From NCBI RefSeq assembly GCF_047663525.1, contig NC_092588.1:136268501-136332500 (forward strand): a stretch of 64,000 nt of DNA, read 5' to 3'. Positions 36,601 to 50,700 of the stretch are shown piece after piece (positions within the stretch are counted from its first letter, which is position 1; the number at the start of each line of letters is the position of its first letter). This DNA is from Anas platyrhynchos. Taxonomy: Eukaryota > Chordata > Aves > Anseriformes > Anatidae. The notes beneath the pieces were generated by a model. It saw nothing but the letters and a program-made list of their open reading frames with translations, was not told where the DNA came from and made no database searches. Both the position numbers and the translations under genes were made by a program.

Positions 36601-39600
36601 ATGAGACAGCCAAAATCTCTAGTGCTTGCCTTATAATCAAAGCTGGACAATGTTTATACCTGCTTCCTTTTAGCATGCTGGGAAGCACATAGCCCTGCTT
36701 TCCGAAGTAATGAGGCTTTGTGAATATTCAGGCAAGGGAGTTTATAACAGAGGCTTACACTTCAGTTTAAGAAGTGGATATATTTACAATAGGTACTTCA
36801 AATTGTTACCTGCTACAGATTACACAGGCGCAACTCCTATAGTAACATAATTATCATTTCTTACTATACCATTGCTGATGCATCACTGATGACACTACTT
36901 CATTTTTTCATGTTACTTTCTAAATAGCAACAAAATTATACAAACTAAGAGAACTGAGGTTAACCAAAATTAATTTTAAAACATCTTAAACAATGTACCC
37001 ATTTTGGATTTTGAACGTTATACAATAAGAAAATCTTTATGTAAATTGACAAAAACTTTCAATTGACTTCACTTGCACAAACATACCTTTGTATACGTTT
37101 TTTCCTCCTCTCGGATTTCTTGGCGATGTTGACTTTCAAGCACTTCAGTCTGGAGAGCAGCAACCGATCTTCCAACATTTTCTGACACCTCTGAAATAAC
37201 TTTCAAGGCTTCCTCATCTGAAGCAACAGGCCTGAATTCTTCTTTTATCTCTGTACACACTTCACTCCAGACTTCTCCAACCTGTATATGAAACACAAAT
37301 ACACACACACTGATATTTATGTCTTCTTTCAGTTCCATTCACTCAAAATGTAACAAGTAATATTTTTTCTCTTTATTGTTGTTTCACTTCCCAGAATTGT
37401 TATGCAAATTAGACTTCAGTAATGCTATGCCAAATTCATTCATGACAATCTACCCTAAACTCTTCCCACACCCAAGTTTCTCTCCACAAAAGAGTAACAG
37501 GAATGCTGCTAACTACAGAAACTGAAGAAATACAAATGCAAGACACCACATTACAAGAGTGAAGTGTTGTGTCTTACTGTCTTTTCACTCAAATTGTGAG
37601 CATTATCAGAACAAACTATAACATGAGACACAAAAGGAACCTGGAATTACCAACTAAAGGTTGACTCTTACTAGATCCTGAACACTTCAAGCTTTCACAG
37701 ACTGCATTCCTAAGCCAAAAACTGGCATAAACTAAAACATCTTTTGAGCAGGATGTTCACTACAAAACTTTGTATTCTGTTCTTGTTTCCTATAGGCACA
37801 ACACTGTAACAATTCAAGCTTTGACAACATGGATGGATCCTGAGTGTGGGTACAAGGATGGAAAAGCACAGAAAAAAGAAAAAAAAACAACACCACCTTT
37901 TATCAGAATGTGTATTTAATGTCATCTTTAATAGCAAAAAAAAACCAAAACCAATCCATACATAATCTGGCTGTGATGCATAAAGAGGCAGTCCTGCTCT
38001 CCAGCCCTTCCTCACTTCCTTACACTTATCCTGGCCCATTCCCATTTCTGGAGTTGGCAGTTAAAACTATTTTTTCTTGAGTTATTTTTAACTGGCATTG
38101 GTTTCTGGTCTGGTTTACAAGTCTGGGGAGTGCTGGAATGATGCAGGTGGGATAGTTTCCTTTGATGCTAAATACTGGCTTACACTTTCTATGAAAGTGA
38201 TAGTTACTGAAGGGTTATTTCTTTGTTGTATCCTGTAAGTAAATTTGCCATTCTTGCAAACACAGATAGAGTAGCAATATTTTCTTCCACAATACTTACT
38301 TTAAAGTCAACATACCGTCGTATGATAGCAAGCGTGACAAAATCCTTAGCAGATAAGCCAGGCAAATCTTCAAAACCTAAAGGAGTATCAATCATCTTGG
38401 TGTTAACAGCATGATCAATCTATCTTAGAATATCAGTCTAAAAGAAGACACCATCTTATTTATCACATGAGCATATGCAAAATCTGCATCATATGTACAT
38501 CGGTCACTCTTCCAATCATGAGCAGGCTTTAAGCAATTAAAAAAAAAATCTCCATAATAAATTCACTCTACACTAACTCTTCACTTTTAAATGGCTTCAG
38601 TGATCTTCCAGTTGTTTGTAAAGCCAGGATAGTACGGCATTTGCTATGGTTTTGTGGTGAGGGTTTGATCTTCCATTAAAGCAGACAGTTGAGTCTACAG
38701 GTCACAGTTGCTAAAGAAACATTTTTTCACGGAGTTTGCTTTAGCTGTGAAGTAGCCAACAGAAGAATTGTATTACAAGATCTCCAATACTTTGTTTCTA
38801 AACTGGATAATGAACGTAATCTCCATCTCACAGATTTAAGCCTTGAGCATAATGCCTTGAGCATAATGAGTTCCTCTTTAAAAAATATTTTTACAATACA
38901 TGTAAAAGAATAAGGAAGAGAAGTATGGTTGCTAGGACTATGCCTCATTTTTTTTGCATGCTGAATATTAATTATACTCTTTTAAAAAATATATTTCTAT
39001 ATAGTCTATCAAACCTATTTCTAAATTTCATCATACCATCTGTGTGGTAACAGGGAATGCAGCACCTATTTATATAATTACATCATGTATAATTACATCA
39101 TGTATAATTACATCATGTTTTGAAGTTAAGAAATGCCATAAATGAAGACCAATTAACACTGGATTTCTGATCACAGCATTACAGGCTGTTATGAAGTATA
39201 AAAACACCAAGAGGAAGGTGGTGGGAAAAGGCCATAAAAATCTTCCCATTTTTATTATTCACTTCCATGTTGTTTTCCTACTTTAGAGGACACATTACAA
39301 TGTATATAAATAACAAGAAGTATGTATGAATATAGAAGAAAGCTGGAACAAAATCTCATGCCTTTTAGCTTTAATAGAGAATTCAGCCATGATCCAGGAT
39401 TAACATAAATAATGCTAATAAAAATACTAAAAATCTAGGTTAAAATGGAGAAACAATGGGATATAGTTTATTAGAGAAGCTGAAGATGTTTTCAGATTCA
39501 TTGGTTCTCTAGAATAGCCAGGGAACTGGCTAAAGAACTCTCAGAACTATTACCAATTTTGTAATATATTATATATTATCTACCCATGGAGGACAGGCTT

Positions 39601-41747
39601 GAAAACAACAAACATTATACCTATTTTTAAAAAGAGAAAAGGGGAAGCCAGAGAATAGTAGGCAAATTCAGTTCCTGAAAAATGACTGTAGCAAATATTT
39701 AAAAAGATAATATTTATGTAGCTAAATGGTACCAGTGAAAACATTACTATACAACATGAAGTAGTAAAAACAAACCATGTCATTCAGCCTAGTTCTTCTC
39801 TACAGCCAAGTGAGAAGTCTAATGGATGTGGAAAAGCATATCTTAACTTCAGTTTAGGTTTTTAGGCAAGGGCGTAATGAGTATTCACATTCTGTGTGCA
39901 AACAACATACAATAAGGAAGGACCACAGCATATCATAAGCAAAGATTAGAATGCAAATTAATCTTGCCAATTTGAAAAATTACTTGAAAACATAGAATGT
40001 AGTTCATTAAGGACAAACATAAATTTCTAAATGTACGAAGTCATCTGTACAAATCCAGGATGGTAGATGACTGGAGGCTGTGCAAGATCACAAATCAAAT
40101 GAACAAATGCCATTGTGACAAGAGCAATTGTTTTATTAATGTCTCAATGGTAATTTACAAAACAAGTACAGTAATACAGTTCTATTTGGCTGTGAGGCTT
40201 CTGCTGAAGTACTGTGTTCAGTTCTGGGACACAACAGATCAAGAAGAATGTGAACCAATTGAAAAAATTCAAGAAAAAAACAATGAGAATAATCAGAGAC
40301 TATTCTAGGAAGCGAGCGCTCTGAGTAAAGGCTGCAGAAAGCACTATTTCTAAATCTAGGGAAATGAAAAGAAACATAACATGTTAAAATATGTGAAGTC
40401 TATGCATTGGAAAACAAATTACAGAAAGTTTCAACGTTTTAGATTTGATTCTAGGAAAACTCTTCCCAATGGGCATTGGTGAAGTCTTGAAATCCCCACC
40501 AATAGAGGCTTTTAAGACCAGGATGAGCAAGCATCTATTAATAACAGAGCACTGATGATGTACCTCAAAGTTCCTTTCATCTTTATTTGTGTTTGTTTTA
40601 GATAGAGACTTGACTGACTGCCAATGAATACATTCAGTTTAATGACAAATATGACACTGACAAGGCAATTCATTTGTCTTACCTAGCTTGCACAATAATA
40701 AATAAAGTTTTGCCCGTATGTTTTCTGAAATTTCCACAATGGCAAAGGTGGGAGAGTTGGCAGGCATGGGGATGACCTCTTGCTGTTTCTGGAAGCTGCC
40801 AACAATGGGTCTCTTCACATCTAATAATTTCAAAACACAAAACAAAAGCAGAAGAGCAAAGAGGCAGCATGTTCCCAAAGCTATTAAACTTACAGGAAAT
40901 GCTATCTTTGTAATGAAGCTGTACCTTCGGCATGCAGCTATTGACATGTTCTTTTCTGTGATGCCTCCTTCAAAAGAGAGCAGTTCCATCTTACTTTATG
41001 GACACTATGGAAACCATTTCAATAGTTTGGCCAGGAGTTTGAACGTAATTTGGGCTAGGAAATATTACTTATAATGACTAAAGACCTGTGATATCATAGC
41101 ACCTTCCTTGTTCATTCTTACAATATATAACAAAACAATGTCATTTGTGAAACAAATTAAATAGCTTAGTTGTCCAGCATTAGAAAAGCAGTTCAGGTTA
41201 CTAGTAATGGTTTCGTTTCCCCAGCTAATAGAGAAAATGCCATCTAGTGGCCAGACTCCAACAAAATACATAGAAAGTATTTTGGCTTTGGTGAGAACTG
41301 CAGCATAAACCTATAAACATTGTAATTTTCTTTCATTAGGATTCTGGTTGCAAAAATAAATATATTTGATTTACTTTATTCAGTGGAACTGCTCATAGTT
41401 TTATATGTATCATAAAACTTACCAGCAATCCTTCCGTACCGATCACGTTTGACTCCCAGGTCCAGCTCCTCCTGTCTCCATAACTGTATTAGAAGGTTAG
41501 CTGCTGTTTGATCTTTCTCCCCTCGCCAGGTACTGATGTGAAAGGTGGTTCTGGGATTGTCGCAAAATTCAACTAGGAGTCCAAGAATTATATTGCACAG
41601 GTTTTTTTGCTTTAACTTGGTGAAGAGAAAAGGAAAAACATTTTAACCTGTTCACAGCACGGTATTAGTCTACCTTCCAATAAAAAAAATACAGAGAAAT
41701 CCTATATGTGATCAAGTAATTAGAAGCTTTTCATTACAGATGTTTCC

Positions 41748-41781
<34 letters not shown>

Positions 41782-44700
41782 TATATACATTTAAAATCTT
41801 TCAAGTTTCTGGAATCTTGCCATACAAAGTTCCATAAATTAAAGAACATGAGTGGAATGTGTGTAGGATCATGTAAGAACCATGTATCTGTGTGTAGAAC
41901 TACTTAATAAGCGCCTCCAGGCTCATAGGAAGGAGAATTAAAGCTTCAGGACAATGTACTGCTAACAATATTTATTTTTATAAGAAACAGATTTAGAAGG
42001 CAGTGGCACAGAGCATCTGTTCTATTCTGTGGTCAGATCTTTCAGCAGCAAATGAGAGTAGGAAAGGGTCTGTAGCTTTGAATTGCAAGGGCATTGGAGG
42101 CTGGCAAGAATGAGGAGTGAATGAAACCAGCAATGCATATGCTCATCTTGTGAAATTCTTGAGGTGAAATGCTTGGGCCATACGTATACCTAAATCCCAC
42201 AGAAATAGCTATACATAACCTGCATGTAAAAAGTGACTTTAAATATCAAAACTTTTAAAACCTTAAAGCGTATACTAACCCTACTCTTACTAACTACGAT
42301 ATGAAGAACCGAGGTGCTTTTCTAAACAGACATGTCAGTCTCCTTGTAAAAAAGAGTAAATTTAAGACTTTCTGCCAACTGCTTATTTTCAAAAAAGATA
42401 CATGGAAGATCTCTCCAATCATTTCCGTGAGATATGGCATGTGGATTACGTTCCTTTCTCATACACTGTACTTCTTGTTAGTATTGTAATAGTCTTTGTA
42501 CATACCATTAAAAATTCAATTTTCCAAGTTGTTTTAGTACTCTTATTTTGTTGCAACAATAAAAATACCTACCGCCAGCAAATCCAGAAGAATAAAAATG
42601 CCCTGTTGTTCAAGAAAATAATCTTCTCCAATGTAACAGCCAACGACACAGGACCTTAAATAGAAACAATTTCAACGTGTGGAAACACTTTTATGTTTTG
42701 AACATTCTTAAAACATCTCATTTATTTTACTGAATTGCATAAAAATATTTAGTATGCAATAAACTTCATGCCTTCAGGGAGCAGAAAAATGATTTTCATA
42801 TGCCTGCACTTGTGCATTTACAAATTCCATTTTCATTTGCACTGTATAACTAAGTATAACCTACTTGGCCACACTTTCTCTTCTTGTAGTGGCACACCTT
42901 CTTTGTAGCAGCCCAAGAAACTTGGCAGGTTAAGTAAAACATGGATTAGAATACCAATCTGAACTAAAACTCATCCATAAAAGATGCTGACATTTAGCTA
43001 GATCACATTGCTGGTCTGGCTCATTGCAGGGCTGTGTGAATATTTCTGCCAGCAGAATCAAGGGGGTGGGACAAGTAAGAATTTCTTTTCGCAAAAGTTT
43101 GCTTCTCCCACCTTAAAATGATCACAAAACTAGCACTAATGATGCTATTGCTTCCTTATTTCCTCATTTCATGATCATCAATGCAGAAACAAGAGGGTTT
43201 ACCTGCATCACTAAGCCCAGTCTTTTCTCCCAGACAACAATTATTTAGTTTTCTATATATTTATCAACCTGCCTTAAAACAAAATAATTTTTGTTTATCC
43301 TATTTGAGTACTAAACTATAATTTCTCTGATAGAAATCTTTTAAAAAAATTCTAGACCAAAGTTGCCAGTTTAGGAACACATTTTATGACTGCACATTTT
43401 TAAGCTAATATTGGTCTATTCTCATCTTGCTTTTGCTCCTCTGAAAGTATTTACAGACTCTAAAAATATACCTCTCTTTTAGGAAACTGCATTGAGGTGT
43501 CAGGAGGTCACATCCTGCACAGTGAGTTCTACTGCTGTGTAGGGAATTAGGTTGTCATACTAAGCTCCTGTATAGGGAATGTATGCAAAATATTCCATTT
43601 ATTCTGTATTATTTTTTAATTAGTCAAACTATGATTTTTACAGTTTCTAAATATAAGGCCTATATGTGCAGAGAAAGGCTGTAGTACCGTAGGCCTAAAA
43701 TATGTAAGCTACCATTTTTAAGAGTAACTGCTGCTAAAATAGTTCACTAACCACAAGCAGTCGAGTGCATTGAAAAGGAGACGATTGTGGCCTAATCCAC
43801 TATATAACTTCTTTGGATCCATCTGAATGAATGGGATAAGTATATCCACTCCTTCATAGCTGAAGAGCTCCTGGTGAAAATTATTATTATTATTGTTAAA
43901 AATATTATATTAAAACAACATTTTCCTTAAACTATATGTATTAAATAGCTACATATAAGAAAATCTAATTTAAAATCTAAATTTAAATTATTTATATTGT
44001 AATAAATTTGGCCCACTTGTCAGAGCAGGATATATTCCTTATGATACAGATAACAGAAAGAAATTTTTAGTTCTTCCTCACTGATAACCCTATTCTTCAA
44101 CATGTTTTAATATTTTCATTTTAAAATTTACATAAAATAGCAATTAAATAGGTGAGGTATTCGCTAATGGATTTCTGAGTGATTTTGCATATTAACTGTC
44201 ACTATCACAGAAACCAGTTAACAGCCCTGACTTGCTAGCAAGGCATTACAAGTGCCATCTGTGTTTGAATTAAATAAATAAATAAATAAAAACGCAGTAC
44301 CATTTGAATGAAAATGTACCATGTTTTGATATTTTCTGCACAGTATGAGGTAGAAGGATACAAACCTTTCTGTGGGCATCATTTTCACAGAGAGCAGACA
44401 AAATAAATAATGTATCAGCTTGGATTTCCAGTAGAATGGCATCATCTCTTTCTTTAGATTTGTTTGCTGCATACTTTAGGATATCTGTAAATGAATACAT
44501 TTTATATGTGTGAATGTTCTATTATGCAAGCCAGAATTCTATTATAGATGCTGATCTAAAAAAAGAAATAAAAAATCAAATTTATACCAGGAGACTCTAA
44601 CAGAAATCTACTTATGCTATTAAGTTTTATCTCCTATGTTTTATAATACCTTATAGAAGGTTCAGCACTCTGATGCTATAGTTTTTGCACTTTACTCTTT

Positions 44701-47700
44701 ATGACAGTTAATGACAGCAGCCTTTTTCCTAGTACTTTCAGCCCCTTGTTCCTGTCTCTGTGATGCTCCTTGTATTGTGCCAGTGCAATAGATTCAGGTA
44801 ACTGATTTGAACTAAGCAACTCTTAGGAAAACAAAAAGAGCTTCTTGATCTGCTCTACTGTGTAACCTTGTAAATGCTGGTACTGTCAGTGGAAACACAG
44901 AGACATAAAATGCCACCACTGCTGAAAAAATTAGTCCTGGAACCACTCCATAAAGGAGGACATTCAGATACAGATCTCCCTCAAAGTAAGAAAAGTTGCC
45001 TGTATCTGTTATGCAAGGTACATTGTTAATTTTGCTCTCACTAATATTTGTAAGTTTTCACAAGAGTTCAACTTTCAGCTGAGGATATAAAATCTATTAT
45101 TTTTAGGCTTTCTATTAGAACATACTCCAAATTCCAAAAGATCTTAACTATTTGTTCCTTTCAGTATAGTTCAGAGTATAGAAAAACGTATTATTGTAAG
45201 ATAAGAACTTAAAACAGTATCAGAACCTAAAAATTATATATAGCAGTAGGCATGTGTTTCTGCAATTGTCTAAATTGCAGGAACAATCGTTTTGGAGTTT
45301 TATTCTGATTTTAATCTTTATAATGTTTTATATACATATATATATATAAATTTATGTGTATATATAAATGCACTGGCTTTGATTTTCTGTTTTTCTAAAC
45401 AATAGTTGGGTAAAGTGACATCATAACAGACTTAAGTAGAACAAGACTCATGACTGGATTTCCTTGGGGCTACCACAATGAAACTATGATGTAACAAATG
45501 CAGTATAATAAAGGAAGAGATTAGGGGCAGCTTTCACTCAATTAAAAATCATATTACTTTTTTCACCAAAGGAGTAACACACTAAAAATACAGTGTAAGA
45601 AAAAACACAAATGTTCTTAGTGTCAACAGAAATACATAATTTTAAGTACAGCAATAGAAACCATGCTTTACCTAGTAGCTGGCTAATTGCTCCCTGGTCA
45701 CACAAATTAAGGTTCACAGCATCATCATAAAGGGACACAACAGATCTCAGCACTCTCAGACTGTAGCGCATTTGTGCAAGTTTGTTGCCACGACCACCTG
45801 TTCCATGGAAACTATTACCTTGACCAAAGAAAGGATCTGTGGAGCAATAACAACAAGAATTTTCTTTGGCAGACAGTGTATGTTCATAACAATAATGTGC
45901 TCAGGGAAAAAAGTACTGGCTTGCCAGTGCAAGTTAGCTAAAACAAGCAAACAAAGATCTTCACGTTAGAAAGGCTTCTTCTTTAAAATAATCTAGTAAG
46001 AAGCCATTCTGTGTAAAGCCATACAATATTCATTAAGAAAGGTCTGATTTTGATTAATGTTAAAAATTATTACATTAATTTTTATTTTTTTTTCCTGACT
46101 TTACTAGGTCAATGAGCAGTCTCCAAAACTTAAAATATCTTTTCCAGCATTATAAATAATATCAATCTTCTTATCTCCATCACACACAAATTAAAATTTC
46201 TCTATGGCAAAAGATCGCCTACCTGCTGATGAAAATTACCCATCCCCAGAAAACCAACCCATGAAGACTGAGTGCAGTTAGTTATCTATTTGTTTAGCTC
46301 ACACTTGCAGCTGATGGCTACAAGGAAGTTTTAGTTCAGAAGCTGTCTGACTGTGTGCAGCTCTGAGTTTGAGTTAACGCATACTGCCCTGCGGCAGGAA
46401 TTACTGTTTGGATTTGGTGTGACAATAAGCATACCTGATTAGCTTAATGCACATGCTGTACAGATGTGTGACTGCCTGCACAACTGCAGGAATAGCAATA
46501 TACTGGTACACAGAAAATATACCAGCTTACACTTCAACAGAAGAAAAATATTACAGTAATTTTTCTAAAGGTTAGTTTCCTAAGTGGTGTATGTAAAAAG
46601 GAATCATTTGAACTTCACAAGTTTTACATTTGTCCTTCCTGCCAAAGAAACTAAGTCCAAGTGAGCTGTGTTTTGAGGTTACTGCGTATGAAAGCCATAA
46701 GCATCTACTGACCTTGACCCATACACCATTCTAGAAACACAAGGAGAAGGGTATTCGCTTGGCAGGACAAATATTTATCAACTAAAAAGGGAGCCACTGA
46801 AGCCAGAATAGCAATTGCATGAAGCTGTAATTCTTCATATTGGGAAGCAGACCAGTCATGAAATCCAGGCTTTTGATGTGGTTTTACATAATAAAGCAAA
46901 GCTGGCATCACATCATTTTCACTGAGAAGCTGCAGATTCAAAAGACAAAGAGATACAGCTTAAAGGCTTCACGTGTGAGTAAGGAAAATCTAAAGCAATG
47001 AGTCTACTTTATCTGTCCTACACTATGAAATTATTTTTTATTGGGAAAAGATGTCAGGAATGGTACAGGTACAGACAAGCTCTGTTTATATTCTGTAGCA
47101 TTCACAAAGTCTGTGGTTTGTAAAACTTTGTTACTTTCTACACCTGTATTTCAGTAATGCTTTACAGTCACTCATCAGCTAGCTTTCTTAGCATGGTTTA
47201 GGTCTGTAACTTTTCAAAAGCAGAAAGTGTACGTTGCTTTCAAACAGCAAAACTCGGTTTGGTACATGTAGTATCTGGTTCTGAATTCTTGATTTAGAGA
47301 AGAACTAATTTAAAATCTTCTGGACTGTTAGATAGACAGCTAAATAGTGAATCTTTTGACTTTTTTTTCTTTTTTTGGCTTACTGTATCTTCCACTGTGT
47401 TAGAACTCACCTGTACAGCACGCGGGTCTTTAGATAAGATTCCTATAATATTAAACAACAACTTTTTCATCTCAAAGTCTTCATAACAGAAAGTAAGTTT
47501 AAGACCTTTTAACAAGGGATTGGGAATTTTAACTGCGAAGGAAACAGTACATATGTTACAACAAAATCTCCACTAAAAGTATTATAATTCATAGAAGTAA
47601 ATTCACTAGAAGTATTATAATTTCATAATAATTATGCATTATTACCTCTTACCTTCAGTATATGTTGCAAGTACTATTAACAGTGTTGCAAATCCGCTTT

Positions 47701-50700
47701 CCTAATAGGAATTCAAAATAAATACATTAATTAAAATAAATTATAGTGAAATTAAAACTGATAATTTGATTTTAGTTTTACTTTTTCTTCAGAACAGAGT
47801 ACAATGTATCCTATGGCAGACTAAACAGAATTTTATCAAAGAGGAGATCAACGATTTGGACACTGTACAATACTAAATACAGTGCTAGGGGTACAATTAA
47901 TTAAATCCATGTCTCATTCAGTACAAGTCTGAACTTGTATGGGGAAGTCCCAAACACATGCATTCACTATTGTAACCTACCACACAAGAAAACAGCATTC
48001 TCAGTACTGTAAGAGTCTTTTTTTTTTTTTAAATGCCTTTGTGCACGTGCAAGTTTGTACATCAGTGTGACCAGTGCATACAATCTCATGCCTTCAGTTA
48101 CGCACACTATTATATTCAACTTCAGTGCATTACACGTAAGCATATGAAAACAGCACGTATGAGCAACTTGCATTACAAATATTATATACTAAAATGCTGC
48201 TAAGATGCATTTCAGCAAATAAAATCCTGTAATTCACAGCTCCTAGACAGCTAGGAAGACAGTTACGTCTAATAAAATTATGAATAGGACCAAGGACAGA
48301 GCTTGTCTACACTTGTCTACATTAGAGGCAAAAGAGCTTTATTTCTGAGGTGATTATAAGCCATACAAACATGGTTAACAGGATGCTGCTCTTCTTGAGC
48401 AACAAAATACATTAGCTTGGACTCTGCACTCTGGTAGAGCCACCACAGAGCTTTCCACCAGCTCCCAGCATGAGGAGAGCTCACAGAACACAGCACAGAC
48501 ATCCATGCAGAATTAAGCTGTTCTTATTTTGCAGCAGCTTCTTAAATGCATCCTGGACAAGCTGGGCTTGAATACATTCAACCTAGCTCTGGAAGTTTTT
48601 GCTTACATTGAAACAATTTTTCATCGTTGTAGTACAAGGAATTAAAATACTGTGCACTGGTTATTTTTCTTGTAGGAAAAACCACTCTGTTTCTGCAGCC
48701 AGACAAACAATTTGAATGTTTAGATATCAGATATGTTGCTGCAACAGTATAACAGACATTTCATAATGGTTAGTGATAAAATGGAAAAAATGAATGAAGA
48801 ATCTGTAATCTTAATTACAGACTATTAAATCTATTTGGTAATACAGCCAGTTGGGAAACTTCTACTGAAGCTTATATATGAGTTCCCTGAAAGTAATCCA
48901 TTCCTGAACTACCAATAGATCTACATAAACAGGAATTTGATTACTTAATTATTCAATACATATGTCACAACTTCATTTAAAGTTCTAAACCTCAACTGTA
49001 AAACAAGACAGTAAAAGAATACTAACAGTTATAAAAAGTCAACTTTTACATGTATGCAGATTCCTCATGAAAATTCTGGAATGCAAACACTCTACAACAA
49101 AAGAATGAGTCATCTGCTTTTTAGGCAAGTCATGATAATGCATTACAGACTACTTTAGGTGACCTAGTCTTAGATGGAATTCGTGTGCCTCATTAAGTGG
49201 ATCTAATTCATTCTCTTCTCAGCATCTTAGAGTTTCTGAGCTTATTTTTGAAGGACCCTTCAAAAGGTAAAGGTAAAGGTACTTCAGATGAATTTGTGCT
49301 ATTTGAATACAGCTTGTACTCTTACATCTTCAAACAACAAATTAGATTTAGTGCAAAACTCACAGAATGGCATATCTGAGAATCTGTACAGGAACGCAAG
49401 AGCTAATGTTGCTTTTGCACATGAACAGTGTAAGCTTAATTTCCTAGGTACCAAATAAGGTTGGTTGATGCTAGTGCTCCAGGCTAATGACATGGATTTG
49501 AAATCTCTCTGAGGTAGAATTGTAGAAAGTGGTTTCCTGCTCAGCAGACCTAAGGTTCCATTTGTGCTTAGCTCTTTCTTAACAAGGAAAAATATTAAAC
49601 ACATAATATCAAAGGAAAACTTACTAGTCTTAACTATGAATACTTACAATCATAGGTGCTGCAGGATTTTCAGCCACTAATGTGGCAATCACCAGGAGGT
49701 CATTCCTTAGCTGACGATCATAATGGCGGAAACCATGTAAGAGCAAGTCTACAAATACTTCCTTCAATGCACTTAAAAGAAAGTGAAAGGTATTTTAGTC
49801 TCTTCATATTCTTATTTTAGACGGCTCGAGTTCTATGGATCCTCATTCAGCATCTTACTTTTCACAGCCTTAGGGTTTAACAGCAAAAAAAATATTATGA
49901 CATGGATTCTTATGTGTACTACTTGAAATTCAACTTAAGGATACATGCAAGGTGCATGTATTACCAGCCACATCTTCTAGTGTATGTGTTATAATGAATA
50001 AATTGAAAGTAAATTAATATTTTCTCAAACAAGGAACTGGCTGCTGTTGAATGATTATTGAGAAGAGGTGGCCTAGTACCAAGTAGTGGAAACACTCGCT
50101 AAGGGAGAACCCACTACCAACCCCAGCAGATGATCAAGAACTAAGCCTTGTATTTCATAACACACACTTTCCTACTAATTTTATACTATATGCATTTCAA
50201 TGGTGCAGTAATATTGACCCACTGGGCCTAACACATGAGCTTGAAAATGGTGCCATTAGTTTTTCATCAAGCAAAAGTTCGGCCTATATCTCTTGCACAT
50301 ATGCACCACACCACAGGTCTCTTGACCTCCCTCTTGCCCTGTAACAGAAACAACTGGTGGTAGATCACAGTGGTTTATGGAATAAAGTCAGGTTTGACAA
50401 TGAAATACTTTCAGAGTTTACTGGATGGGCTTTCAGAAGGACTCTGACCACAGAGTTTGTAAGCTACCCAGCAGGCACTTCTCCTATCATATATAATTTC
50501 CTGGCATTTCATAGGCAACAGTGTTATCTAACTTAGTGAAACAGAAACAGATGCTTAAGGGGTCTAAATCATGTGCTGCTTGGCTATAATGACTGATTCT
50601 GCAGTACTTTAATTTTGGAGAAGCAGATGTGCAACACTGAAAACTTAATGAGGACTTAATGGCAGACCTTCACTCCCCTTTTGTATTTTCTCTCAATTTA

